A stretch of DNA of 64,000 bases. Source: Candidatus Krumholzibacteriota bacterium. GTDB lineage: Bacteria > Krumholzibacteriota > Krumholzibacteriia > Krumholzibacteriales > Krumholzibacteriaceae. The stretch spans positions 62,001 through 126,000 of the forward strand of contig JAFGEZ010000034.1 in the NCBI GenBank assembly GCA_016931295.1, in the 5' to 3' direction. A model generated the notes under the pieces. It was not told where the DNA came from and ran no database searches. It saw nothing but the letters and a program-made list of their open reading frames with translations. The position numbers were made by a program, and so were the translations under genes. Position 1 is the stretch's first letter; every line of letters begins with the position of its first letter. Below, one piece after another: positions 1-7,896 of the stretch.

Positions 1-1
1 C

Positions 2-364
2 AGCGACCTCAAGAACAATTACGGCAAGGTGCGTGCCTGGTGCGCCGGACACATGCGGGACACCGGACGCCGTTTTCTCGGCGTGGTGATCGGCGACCAT
101 GCGAAGATCGCGATCAACACGGGAATAGACACGGGCACCGTCATCGGGTTCAACACCAACGTCAAGGTGAGCGGCTGGCCGCCGAAGCACATCCCGAGCT
201 TCATGTGGTACGTGTCCCCCGAACCCGGACGATTCGAGATCGGCAAGGCGATCGAGACGGCAAGGATCATGATGGATCGCCGGAACGTGCCATTTTCCGC
301 GGCGAACGACGAACTCTTCACGGCAATCCACCGGTTCATCCGAACGAGCGGGCATCTCGCCTGA
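2..364 (+). CDS. GlmU-like sugar nucleotidyltransferase, C-terminal fragment (5' truncated by window)
   Basis: The frame is open from the window edge and reads SDLKNNYGKV, then RRFLGVVIGDHAKIAINTGI and a GTVIGFNTNV turn. This is the left-handed beta-helix end of the putative sugar-nucleotidyltransferase (GlmU-like) family found in Bacteroidetes-type genomes, where IGDH and NTGTVIG are typical. About 120 C-terminal residues are present; the N-terminal nucleotidyltransferase domain lies outside the window, so substrate cannot be judged. It ends 23 bases before the pterin-binding gene and is probably co-transcribed with it. It could also be the tail of another hexapeptide-repeat transferase, but the SDLKNNYG motif argues for this family. 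Confidence 0.75.
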   Translation, partial: SDLKNNYGKVRAWCAGHMRDTGRRFLGVVIGDHAKIAINTGIDTGTVIGFNTNVKVSGWPPKHIPSFMWYVSPEPGRFEIGKAIETARIMMDRRNVPFSAANDELFTAIHRFIRTSGHLA

Positions 365-387
365 CGCCGCCCGCCCGCAGGGAGAAG

Positions 388-1197
388 ATGATGTCGAGCG
401 CGACCGTCGTCATCGGCGAACGCATCAACAGCTCGAACGCGGCCGTGCGTCGCGTGCTGGCCGACAGGGACGAGGAGGCCCTCCTCGATCTCGCCCGCCG
501 GCAGATCGACGGCGGGGCGACGGGGATCGACATCAACGCCTCGATGCTCATGGAAGGCGAGCGGGATGCGCTCCTCTGGGCGGCGAACGCCGTGGCGGCG
601 GAAACCGGCGCCGTCGTCTCGCTCGACAGCCCGGACCTCGGCATCCTCCTCGACGTTCTCGGTCGGGTCGAGGGAGAGGCGATCGTCAACTCGATCACCT
701 GCGACGACGACGTGCTCGACCGCGCCATGCTCGGAATCGCCGGTATTGGGGCGGGAGTCGTCGTGATGCTGAAGAACAGGGAGGGGATACCGGCGGACGC
801 GGAGGGGCGGTGCCGTCTCGCCGAACGGGCAGCCGGGGCCGCGGAGCGGTCGGGGATCCTGCCGGGTCAAATCTATTTCGATCCCGTCTTCCAGCCGCTC
901 GCGACCGCCGCTTCGGGGCTGGGCGTTCCGCTGGACGCGTTCGCGCTGCTCGGCGAGCGGTTTCCCGATCACCGGCGGATCGGCGGGCTCTCGAACGTCT
1001 CCTTCGGCCTGCCGCTCAGGAAACTCGTGAACCGGACATGTCTCGCGATGGCGGTCGGCCGCGGAATGGACGCCGTCATCTGCGATGCGACCGATACGCG
1101 TCTCATGGACGCACTCGCCGCGGCCGAGGCCCTCGCCGGGCGGGATGCCGGTTGTCGAGGTCTCATCGCGCGCTACCGCCGGAAACGTCGGGACTGA
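388..1197 (+). CDS. AcsE/MetH-type pterin-binding methyltransferase
   Basis: Single-domain TIM-barrel protein of the dihydropteroate synthase/methyltetrahydrofolate methyltransferase superfamily, 269 residues. Seen: the GERIN opening (residues 10-14) typical of the MetH pterin domain and AcsE, the GIDIN strand with pterin-contacting Asp48/Asn50, SLDSP, NSIT and a late GLSNVSFGLP motif near residue 200 that matches AcsE-type proteins better than folate-synthesis DHPS. It should pass the methyl of 5-methyl-tetrahydrofolate to a corrinoid protein, but no B12-binding domain is fused or adjacent. ATG at 388 follows an AGGGAG site. The homocysteine methyltransferase/MTHFR fusion at 44.4 kb supplies other MetH modules, so this may be a stand-alone piece of a split methionine synthase; that is inference. 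Confidence 0.8.
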   Translation: MMSSATVVIGERINSSNAAVRRVLADRDEEALLDLARRQIDGGATGIDINASMLMEGERDALLWAANAVAAETGAVVSLDSPDLGILLDVLGRVEGEAIVNSITCDDDVLDRAMLGIAGIGAGVVVMLKNREGIPADAEGRCRLAERAAGAAERSGILPGQIYFDPVFQPLATAASGLGVPLDAFALLGERFPDHRRIGGLSNVSFGLPLRKLVNRTCLAMAVGRGMDAVICDATDTRLMDALAAAEALAGRDAGCRGLIARYRRKRRD

Positions 1198-1354
1198 GCG
1201 CCGGGCGCCGGACGTATTCGGCAATGCGGCGGCTCATTTTGCTCTGCCGACACGCAGGCCTTCCGCATCGGGCCAAACGGCGGGTCGCCGCAAGCAGCTT
1301 CATAACTCCTATTATACAGGCAAGATACAGAACGGGCGGGCTTGCCGGGCCTCG

Positions 1355-1370
1355 TGGCACGACTCTTGAT
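1355..1370 (+). promoter_or_regulatory. Possible sigma-54 promoter element (imperfect)
   Basis: TGGCACGACTCTTGAT fits the -24 box TGGCACG and the TTG of the -12 box, with correct GG-N10 spacing, but the conserved -12 GC is GA here. No gene starts nearby; the next is HU 340 bases downstream, so it would have to drive a long leader or a small RNA. Confidence 0.35.
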
Positions 1371-1586
1371 CCTGCAGTTGTCCGCACGCGGAAAGTTCCC
1401 TGTGGGTTCGTGCCTTGTCCCAGACGAGTTTCTCATCCTCACGTGTTGCAGAAACCCCCGTGCCGGGATACACGTTCCTTACGGGGAACTTTATCATGAT
1501 ACCACAGGCCGTCGGTCCGGCGCAAGCGTGCCTCTCGATCCGCCCGCAAGGCTCGCCGAAAATCTTTCGCAATTGTAAATTTCTTT

Positions 1587-1615
1587 TTGACAGGCAGATT
1601 GCCGTATGGTATCTC
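1587..1615 (+). promoter_or_regulatory. Sigma-70-type promoter for the HU gene
   Basis: TTGACA (1587-1592), 17-base spacer, TATCTC (1610-1615), in an AT-rich stretch. Predicted start of transcription is near 1622, giving about an 88-base leader to the HU ATG. Confidence 0.6.
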
Positions 1616-1709
1616 TCACCAAGGCACCATGGAAGCGACGGGTGTGGCGAATAACGCGACGGACCGGACCGGCCGGTCCGCATGGGACTCCACAAGCGGG
1701 GTGAACGGC

Positions 1710-1985
1710 ATGACGAAAGCGGATCTCGTCGAGGAAATCTCCCGGGACACCGGGCTCAGCAAGAAGGACACGAGCATCATCGTCAATCTCATCATCGATA
1801 ACATCTGCAAGGCGCTCGCAGAGGGTGACAAGGTCGAACTGCGCGGGTTCGGCTCGTTCAAGGTCAAGAGCCGCAATCCCCGCAAGGCCCGCAACCCGCG
1901 GACCGGCGAGTCCGTCGATGTGCCGGCGAAGCTCGTGCCCTACTTCAAGGCCTCGAACGAGTTGAAAACCAAGGTGAATCACTGA
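1710..1985 (+). CDS. HU/IHF family DNA-binding protein
   Basis: 91-residue histone-like protein. It starts MTKADLVEEI and carries the helix-helix-strand dimer core, the RGFGSF strand and the beta-arm with RNPRKARNPRTGE, which bends DNA through the minor groove via the NP turn. Length is exactly that of the family. Start chosen at ATG 1710; an upstream GTG (1701) in frame is possible but would add a non-conserved leader. It has its own promoter (1587-1615) and is followed by another promoter, so it is probably monocistronic. HU and IHF subunits are hard to separate by eye; the lack of IHF-specific features makes HU the safer name. Confidence 0.93.
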   Translation: MTKADLVEEISRDTGLSKKDTSIIVNLIIDNICKALAEGDKVELRGFGSFKVKSRNPRKARNPRTGESVDVPAKLVPYFKASNELKTKVNH

Positions 1986-2018
1986 TCACCGATCCGACTC
2001 CGACGACGCAAATACCGT

Positions 2019-2046
2019 TTGCATCGGCCGGGCGGAGTCGTATATT
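2019..2046 (+). promoter_or_regulatory. Probable promoter for the COX24-like/PilZ pair
   Basis: TTGCAT (2019-2024) and TATATT (2041-2046) with 16 bases between; the alternative pair TTTGCA/TATATT has 17. The predicted transcript start is near 2053, about 43 bases before the mini-gene ATG. Confidence 0.5.
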
Positions 2047-2095
2047 ATGTTGACCTGACACTGATCACACGTTCTCGAAGAAACGGGATGCAACG

Positions 2096-2191
2096 ATGCC
2101 GAGCGGCAAGAAAAGAAAAAGAAAGAAGATAGCGACCCACAAGCGGAAGAAGCGTCTCCGCAAGGATCGCCACAAGAAGAAGAAGCGCTAG
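2096..2191 (+). CDS. 31-residue COX24/mS38 (AURKAIP1)-like basic protein
   Basis: A tiny gene encoding MPSGKKRKRK then a lysine/arginine-rich helix ending KDRHKKKKR; 20 of 31 residues are Lys, Arg or His. The MPSGKKRKR...ATHKRKKRLRK pattern matches the bacterial AURKAIP1/COX24-domain proteins known from Bacteroidetes-like genomes, related to mitochondrial ribosomal protein mS38 and the mycobacterial bS22 mini-protein. It probably binds rRNA in the small subunit; that role is family knowledge. The stop (TAG) is 12 bases before the PilZ gene, with a promoter just upstream, so the two are likely co-transcribed. No strong Shine-Dalgarno is present. Confidence 0.8.
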   Translation: MPSGKKRKRKKIATHKRKKRLRKDRHKKKKR

Positions 2192-2203
2192 CGGAATGAG
2201 GCC

Positions 2204-2560
2204 ATGAGCTTCGTCGAACGTCGCAAAGCGAAACGAGTAGAAGCCGAGCTCGCCATCACGATATCCGGTGGGGGCGGCGAGGCTGAGGGGCGGACGATCG
2301 ACATCTCCTCCAACGGCGTCTCCTTCGAATCTCCTCGTCTCATCGATCCGTTGACCAAGGTGCGTCTCGAGATGGCCGTCCCGTTCCCCGCCGGGGAAGG
2401 TGAACGACGGATCCTGTTCGACGGTGTCGTCGTGCGCACGGAACCCGAGGTGGAGGATCCATCGGTGGCCCTCTATCGCATCGCCGTCTTCTTCACCTAC
2501 ATGGACGCCGAATCCCAGCATACCCTCGACGAATACATAGAATCCATGCTTTCCGCCTGA
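2204..2560 (+). CDS. PilZ domain protein (c-di-GMP receptor)
   Basis: 118 residues, a stand-alone PilZ domain. The two c-di-GMP contact motifs are visible: an RRxxxR-type stretch near the N terminus (VERRKAKRVEAE) and D-x-S-x-x-G as DISSNGVSF about residues 35-43. The rest is the expected six-stranded barrel with a short C-terminal helix (DEYIESML). No output domain is fused, so it should act by binding a partner when loaded with c-di-GMP. It follows the COX24-like gene and precedes the hybrid kinase promoter. A diguanylate cyclase with an intact inhibitory site is encoded at 13.5 kb. Function of the partner is unknown. Confidence 0.85.
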   Translation: MSFVERRKAKRVEAELAITISGGGGEAEGRTIDISSNGVSFESPRLIDPLTKVRLEMAVPFPAGEGERRILFDGVVVRTEPEVEDPSVALYRIAVFFTYMDAESQHTLDEYIESMLSA

Positions 2561-2642
2561 TCGGGGCCCTTCCGGGAATGAATCCGGTTACGGGATCGCG
2601 CCGCCCGTGCGAACGCCCGCCTGCCGACTGACAGACAATCCC

Positions 2643-2671
2643 TTGCAGGATCGGTCGACCACGATTATAAT
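2643..2671 (+). promoter_or_regulatory. Promoter of the hybrid kinase/response regulator operon
   Basis: TTGCAG (2643-2648), 17-base spacer, perfect TATAAT (2666-2671). Predicted transcript start near 2678, which leaves 27 bases to the GTG at 2706 and includes its AGGAGG site. Confidence 0.7.
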
Positions 2672-2705
2672 CCGCGGGATACGCATGTCCCGAGGAGGCG
2701 GTGGA

Positions 2706-4772
2706 GTGGATCCCAGGGGAACAGTTCTCATAATAGACGACGAGGAATCGATCCTCGAGGTGATCGACGAATACCTGTCCGAGCGGGGATTCGCGACGGC
2801 GACGGCGGCCACCGGCGAGGCGGCGCGTTCTCTCGTCGCGGAACGCTCGTTCGATGTCGCCCTCGTCGACCTGAAGCTCCCCGACACCGACGGCCTCGAT
2901 CTCGTCGAGGAGATATCACGGCGCCGGCCGGAGACGAGATGCGTCATCATGACCGGCTTCGCCTCGATGGAAAGCACGATCGAGGCTCTCCGCCTGAACG
3001 TCTTCGACTACGTCATCAAGCCCTTCCAGATGGTGAAGATCGCCGAGGTCGTCGAGGCCGCCGTCGACCACGTGGTCATGAAACGCACGGGCGCGAAGCT
3101 CATCAGTCAGCTCGAGCAGGCGAACCGGCGGCTCGAGAAGAGCAAGAACGACCTCTCGGTACGGATACTCCGCGCGAACGAGGAGCTCGGGGAGGCGAAC
3201 GAATCGCTGAAGCGGCACGTCACGCGCCTCAAGATGCTCTACCAGATGGGCCGCGACATCAGTTCGAACGAGGACTGGAGCGATTCGCTCGATCGTTTCC
3301 TCATGGCGCTCTGCCGGTACCTCGGCGCCGACGGCGCCGGCCTGCTCCTCTTCAGCGGCGGCGGCTCGTCGTTGAAGGTGCGCGCTTCCTACCAGCTCGA
3401 GGTTGAATGGATCGCCGGCGCGGTCGAGACGCTCGCCGGGACGCAGCGCAGCGACGAGCTGATGACCGAGGTGTTCAGCCTCGAGAGTTGCCGCGAGGGG
3501 AGCCCGTCGAGCTGCGCCGGAAGGAAGAAGGCCTGGTCCGATACGTCGATACCGCTCCTCTACAAGGGCGTCTGGCTGGGGTTCCTCCTCGTCAGGAAAC
3601 TGTACCGTTCGCGCAAGGCGTACCTGAACGATTACCATTTCCTCACGACGATACAGACGATACTGACCGAGGAGGTCGCGAACGCGGTCAACATCAGCCG
3701 GTTGCGGCACCTCAAGGATTTCAACGAGACGATACTCGAGAACATCAACAGCGGTGTCCTCACCACCGACCGGGACGGCAGGATCGTCTTCCTCAACTCG
3801 AGGGCGCGGGAGGTCCTCGGTCGCGACGGCGCGACGGAGCATTTCGACGTCTTCTTCGAGAATCCATACGGGCAGGGCTCCCTCTTCGACCGACTCGCCG
3901 GCGGGGAGGAGCGGAACGCAACGATCGAGGGCGCGCTCGTGCGCGAGGGCGGCTGGCGCGTTCCGGTGAGACTCAGCACGACCGTCGTCGAGACCGACGA
4001 CTACCACGGCCGGACGGTCGTCGCCGTCTTCGAGGATCTCACCGCGCAACGGGCCATGGAGGAGGAGCTCAGGCGCGCCGATCGTCTCCGGTCGCTGGGG
4101 GAGCTCTCCGCCGGCGTCGCCCACGAGATCAGGAACCCGCTCACGGGAATCGCCACGACCGCGCAGGTGCTCCGGGAACGCCTCGCCGGCGACGGCGAGA
4201 ACGTGAAGTACATCACCGTCATACTCGACGAGATCAAGCGGCTCGACGACATCATCCGCAACCTGCTGACATTCGCGAGGCCGACGCAGCCGAGACCGGC
4301 CGCGGTCTCGCTCGCCGAGGTGATAGAATCCGCGCTCGCCCTCGTCGCCGACGATGCGGCCGGAAGCGGAGTCGCCGTCAGCTTCGAGAGCGAGATCGAG
4401 GACGATTCCTGCCTGCTCGATCGGGACCAGGTCAAGCAGGTCATCCTCAATATCGCGATGAACGGGGTCCAGGCATGCGATCGGGGCGGTGCGCTCAGCG
4501 TGCGTCTCGCCGAGGCGCCGGATCGCGCGTTCGTCGCCGTCACCGTCGCCGATACGGGAGAGGGGATCGGCCCGGAAGCGGCCGACAAGCTCTACAACCC
4601 CTTCTTCACGACGAGGCCGGAGGGGACGGGGCTCGGACTCTCGATATCCCGGAAGATCGTCGAGGCGCACGGCGGTCGCCTCTTCCACGAGAGCGAACAG
4701 GGACGCGGAACGACCTTCTACATCGAACTCCCCAGGCGGCTCGCGGTCTCCGCGGCCGCGGGAAACGGCTGA
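2706..4772 (+). CDS. Hybrid sensor histidine kinase (REC-GAF-PAS-HisKA-HATPase)
   Basis: 688 residues. Start is the GTG at 2706 because AGGAGG (2693-2698) lies 7 bases upstream; an ATG at 2685 has no such site. Order of domains: receiver (1-125; acidic pair D11/D12, phospho-acceptor D55 in LVDLKLPD), coiled coil (about 135-185), GAF-like (about 190-330), PAS (about 350-450), dimerisation helix with H473 in GVAHEIRNPLTG, and a Bergerat ATPase domain with N box (NIAMNGVQAC), DTGEGIG and TGLGLSISRKI. No membrane segment, so a cytoplasmic sensor. The N-terminal receiver suggests it is itself controlled by another kinase. The NtrC-type gene 10 bases downstream is the obvious partner. Confidence 0.93.
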   Translation: MDPRGTVLIIDDEESILEVIDEYLSERGFATATAATGEAARSLVAERSFDVALVDLKLPDTDGLDLVEEISRRRPETRCVIMTGFASMESTIEALRLNVFDYVIKPFQMVKIAEVVEAAVDHVVMKRTGAKLISQLEQANRRLEKSKNDLSVRILRANEELGEANESLKRHVTRLKMLYQMGRDISSNEDWSDSLDRFLMALCRYLGADGAGLLLFSGGGSSLKVRASYQLEVEWIAGAVETLAGTQRSDELMTEVFSLESCREGSPSSCAGRKKAWSDTSIPLLYKGVWLGFLLVRKLYRSRKAYLNDYHFLTTIQTILTEEVANAVNISRLRHLKDFNETILENINSGVLTTDRDGRIVFLNSRAREVLGRDGATEHFDVFFENPYGQGSLFDRLAGGEERNATIEGALVREGGWRVPVRLSTTVVETDDYHGRTVVAVFEDLTAQRAMEEELRRADRLRSLGELSAGVAHEIRNPLTGIATTAQVLRERLAGDGENVKYITVILDEIKRLDDIIRNLLTFARPTQPRPAAVSLAEVIESALALVADDAAGSGVAVSFESEIEDDSCLLDRDQVKQVILNIAMNGVQACDRGGALSVRLAEAPDRAFVAVTVADTGEGIGPEAADKLYNPFFTTRPEGTGLGLSISRKIVEAHGGRLFHESEQGRGTTFYIELPRRLAVSAAAGNG

Positions 4773-4782
4773 AAGGATCCTC

Positions 4783-6159
4783 ATGGCGGGAAAGATACTC
4801 ATCATCGACGACGAGAAGGCGATCCGGTGGTCGCTCGGCGAAGCGGTCCGCAACATGGGATTCGACGTGGAGGAAGCGGAGAACGGAACGAAGGGCGTCA
4901 AGGCGTTCATCGACGACCCGGCGGATCTCGTCATCCTCGATCTCAAGCTCCCCGATATGACCGGGCTGGACGTCCTGAAGACGATTAAGGATGCCGATCC
5001 GACGACGCCGGTCGTCATGATGACCGCATACGGCGAAGTCGAGACCGCCGTCGAGGCGATCAGGGGCGGCGCGTACGATTTCCTGCTGAAGCCGTTCCAG
5101 CTCGAAAAGATGAAAGTCTCGATCCACAACGCGATCGAGACGCAGCGCTTGCGCATCGAACTCGACGGCATCAAGCGGAAGGAAAGCCGGGACCACGATT
5201 TCAAGGACTTCATCGGCACGAGCGACGTCATGAAGGAAGTCTTCCGCAAGGTCAAGAAGATCGGGGAAAGCAGGGCGAGCACGATATTGATCAACGGCGA
5301 GAGCGGCACGGGCAAGGAACTCGTGGCGCGAGCGATTCACGCGAGCAGCGGCGAGGTCGGCACGCGGCCGTTCCTCGAGATCAACTGCGCGGCGCTTCCC
5401 GAGGGGATTCTCGAGAGCGAACTCTTCGGACACGAGAAGGGCGCATTCACCGACGCGAAGACCCGCAAGAAGGGGCTCTTCGAACTCGCCGAAGGCGGAA
5501 CGATCTTCCTGGACGAGATCGGCGAGATGGGGATCACGCTCCAGAGCAGGCTGCTCCGTGTCATCGAGAACAAGACCTTCCGGCGCGTCGGCGGAGTCAA
5601 GGATCTGCAGGTCAACACGCGCATCGTCGCCGCGACGAACCGCGATCTCAAGAAGGCCATCGCGGACGGATCCTTTCGGAACGATCTCTACTACCGTCTC
5701 CAGGTCATTCCGATAGAGCTGCCGCCGCTCCGCGACCGGCTCGAGGACGTGCCACTGATCGCCGATCACTTCATCGCGATGTTCAACCGGGAGTTCAAGA
5801 AGCGCGTCGAGCCGGTCGACGCCGAGATCGCCGGTCTTCTCCAGGGGTATTCCTGGCCGGGGAACGTGCGGGAACTCCGGAACGTCATCGAGCGGGCGAT
5901 CCTCCTCGAAGCCGATGAGAAACTGCTTCCCGAGCACCTGCCCTCCGAGATCAGGTCCGGCGAGGCCGCCGAACGGGCAATCGAGGCGGACGAGACGGCC
6001 ATCCGGCCGATGAGCATCAAGGAGATGGAGCAGAAGCTGATCGTCAGGACCCTTCAGGAGACGGGGGGGAACAAGTCGAAGGCGGCCCGCATCCTCGGCA
6101 TCAGCCGCCAGACGCTCCGCGAGAAGACCAAGCTGTACGAGATCGCCGGGGAAAACTGA
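4783..6159 (+). CDS. NtrC-family sigma-54-dependent response regulator
   Basis: 458 residues: receiver (1-120; D9/D10, phospho-acceptor D53), AAA+ ATPase with Walker A GESGTGKE and Walker B GTIFLDEIGEM, and a C-terminal Fis helix-turn-helix (GGNKSKAARILGISRQTLRE). The sigma-54 contact loop reads GAFTDA instead of the usual GAFTGA, a change in the loop that touches sigma-54. It should activate sigma-54 promoters when phosphorylated by the kinase encoded just upstream. ATG 4783 follows GAAAGGA. The sigma-54 promoter found at 24.9 kb is a candidate target, but nothing in the sequence ties the two together. Confidence 0.93.
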   Translation: MAGKILIIDDEKAIRWSLGEAVRNMGFDVEEAENGTKGVKAFIDDPADLVILDLKLPDMTGLDVLKTIKDADPTTPVVMMTAYGEVETAVEAIRGGAYDFLLKPFQLEKMKVSIHNAIETQRLRIELDGIKRKESRDHDFKDFIGTSDVMKEVFRKVKKIGESRASTILINGESGTGKELVARAIHASSGEVGTRPFLEINCAALPEGILESELFGHEKGAFTDAKTRKKGLFELAEGGTIFLDEIGEMGITLQSRLLRVIENKTFRRVGGVKDLQVNTRIVAATNRDLKKAIADGSFRNDLYYRLQVIPIELPPLRDRLEDVPLIADHFIAMFNREFKKRVEPVDAEIAGLLQGYSWPGNVRELRNVIERAILLEADEKLLPEHLPSEIRSGEAAERAIEADETAIRPMSIKEMEQKLIVRTLQETGGNKSKAARILGISRQTLREKTKLYEIAGEN

Positions 6160-6246
6160 ACAAATTCCGGCCGATCTCCGCGTAAAGCAGATGAATGCAC
6201 GCCGATGATACCGCTCCGGCCCCCGGCGGCGGCGGGAAATCCCGTA

Positions 6247-6275
6247 TTGACAAGGGGGAACCTCCGAATTACAGT
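6247..6275 (+). promoter_or_regulatory. Promoter of the second sigma-54 activator
   Basis: TTGACA (6247-6252), 17-base spacer, TACAGT (6270-6275). The predicted transcript start is about 6282, only 3 bases before the chosen ATG at 6285. Confidence 0.6.
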
Positions 6276-6284
6276 GCCTTCGGG

Positions 6285-7766
6285 ATGAAGCGCATCGAAC
6301 CGGAAGTCTGGTTTCTCGCCGGAGACGGCGCTCTCGGACGGACCATCGCGCAGGCCGCCGAGGAGCAGGGCGTCGTCGTGCGCTTCTTTCGCGACGTGTC
6401 GCAGGCCCTCGATACCCCCGAGCCGGAAGGCGGCGTCGTCCTCGTCATCGACGCCGACTCGGGTTATCCGAACTATCTCACGATCATCAGGCGGTTCGGG
6501 CGGAAGATCCTCGAGCTCGAGACGGCGGTCTTCGGGCCCGCGCGCGGGGAGGAGGTCGTCGAGGGGGAGTACGACAGGGGAGTCGATCGTTACGTCGCGA
6601 CGCCCGTCTCCGATGACGATTGTCTCGCGCGGATCACGCACATGATCGCCGTCAGGCGGGTGAAGAGCAGCGCGGGCATCATCGGCCGGTCCCGGCAGGT
6701 CGCCTCGATGATCGAGACGATCCTCCAGGTGGCGCCGACGGAGGTCTCCGTTTTGATCGAGGGAGAGAGCGGATCCGGCAAGGAACTGGCCGCGAGGGCG
6801 ATCCACCTGATGAGCCGGCGGTCCGGGGCGTCCTTCGAGGCGATCAACTGCGGGTCCCTCGCGGAGGGCATCCTCGAAAGCGAACTCTTCGGCCACGAAC
6901 GGGGCTCGTTCACCGGCGCCGTCTCGCAGCATCTCGGCCTCTTCGAGCGGGCGGACCGGGGGACGCTCTTCCTCGACGAGGTGGGGGAGACCTCGCTCAA
7001 CATGCAGGTACGCCTGCTGCGCGTCATCGAGACGGGGGATTTCGTGCGGGTCGGCGGCACGAAGAAGATACACACCGACGTCAGGCTGATCGCGGCGACG
7101 AACCGTTCTCTCGAGACGGCGGTAGAACGGGGGGATTTCCGCGAGGACCTGTTCTACCGGCTCAAGGTCGTTCTCCTCCGGGTTCCGCCGCTGCGCTCGA
7201 GAGAGGGAGATATCCCGCTTCTCGTCGATCGCTTCATGCGCCTTTCGGCAAGAAAGCACGGCAAGACGGTCAAGGGGATCGAGGAGCAGGGGATGGAGAT
7301 GCTCAATCGGTACGCGTGGCCGGGAAACGTGCGGGAACTGCACAACACGATCGACAACCTGGTCGTCCTGAGCAGGGACGATCTGATCAGGGCGGCCGAT
7401 GTCCGCACCCGGCTCGAGGAGCGGATGTCGACGCAGAGCGTTCCCGATCTCCCCGTCCGCGTCGAGAAGAGCCGGGAGGAGATGGAACGTGAGCTGATCA
7501 TCAACTCCCTTCTCTCCCTGCACAACGGCGTTCGCGAGATCCTCGGGATCCTGCGCGGCGACGCGGCTCCACGCCGCGCGTGGGGCCGCTGGACGGAAGT
7601 GCCCGACGCCCGCGATGAGCAGGCGCGCGATCTCGAGACACTCGAACGCGAGGCGATCCGCGAGGCGCTCGACGCGAACCGCGGCAATCGCCGCAAGACG
7701 GCGAAACAACTGGGGATATCCGAGAGGACCCTCTACCGGCGGCTCAAGGACTACGGCCTGGCCTGA
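6285..7766 (+). CDS. Sigma-54-dependent transcriptional activator with degenerate receiver
   Basis: 493 residues. The N-terminal 120 residues fold like a receiver but the acidic pocket is broken (FLAGDG in place of the usual DDE), so phosphorylation is doubtful. The AAA+ core is intact: GESGSGKE, GTLFLDEVGE, sensor region, with GSFTGA as the sigma-54 contact loop. The Fis-type helix-turn-helix closes the protein (GNRRKTAKQLGISERTLYRR). Start placed at ATG 6285 because the promoter at 6247-6275 would begin the message just upstream; an ATG at 6195 would add 30 weakly ordered residues and lie before that promoter. It may work constitutively or through a partner such as the adjacent kinase system. 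Confidence 0.88.
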   Translation: MKRIEPEVWFLAGDGALGRTIAQAAEEQGVVVRFFRDVSQALDTPEPEGGVVLVIDADSGYPNYLTIIRRFGRKILELETAVFGPARGEEVVEGEYDRGVDRYVATPVSDDDCLARITHMIAVRRVKSSAGIIGRSRQVASMIETILQVAPTEVSVLIEGESGSGKELAARAIHLMSRRSGASFEAINCGSLAEGILESELFGHERGSFTGAVSQHLGLFERADRGTLFLDEVGETSLNMQVRLLRVIETGDFVRVGGTKKIHTDVRLIAATNRSLETAVERGDFREDLFYRLKVVLLRVPPLRSREGDIPLLVDRFMRLSARKHGKTVKGIEEQGMEMLNRYAWPGNVRELHNTIDNLVVLSRDDLIRAADVRTRLEERMSTQSVPDLPVRVEKSREEMERELIINSLLSLHNGVREILGILRGDAAPRRAWGRWTEVPDARDEQARDLETLEREAIREALDANRGNRRKTAKQLGISERTLYRRLKDYGLA

Positions 7767-7783
7767 TCGCGCGTGAATTGGAT

Positions 7784-7812
7784 TTGTCCTGAAACAGGCC
7801 GTTTGCTATAAT
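7784..7812 (+). promoter_or_regulatory. Promoter of the PorV-like/GlgC operon
   Basis: TTGTCC (7784-7789), 17-base spacer, perfect TATAAT (7807-7812). The spacer contains a small inverted repeat CCTGAAACAGG that could be an operator. Predicted leader is about 78 bases. Confidence 0.7.
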
Positions 7813-7896
7813 GAGGGGGATGCCAAAATCGAAGGCGACCGGTGTCGCGGCTGTCCCGGAACCGGCGCGATGATCCCCTGGGAAAACGGAGCATCG

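Larger units (their letters stand above)
1198..1709. other. 512-base gene-free region upstream of HU
   Basis: No frame here has a plausible product or codon pattern on either strand. It holds a near-consensus sigma-54 element (1355-1370), a short GTTCC/GGAAC inverted repeat about 1474-1489, a perfect 10-base palindrome TATCATGATA (1492-1501) and, at its 3' end, the HU promoter. AT content rises sharply from about 1560. A small RNA or a long HU leader is possible but not demonstrated. Confidence 0.5.

Noticed and set aside
2916-5315. Minus-strand open frame of 799 codons opposite the kinase and response regulator
   Set aside because: Antisense shadow; both sense genes have complete domains and start signals.
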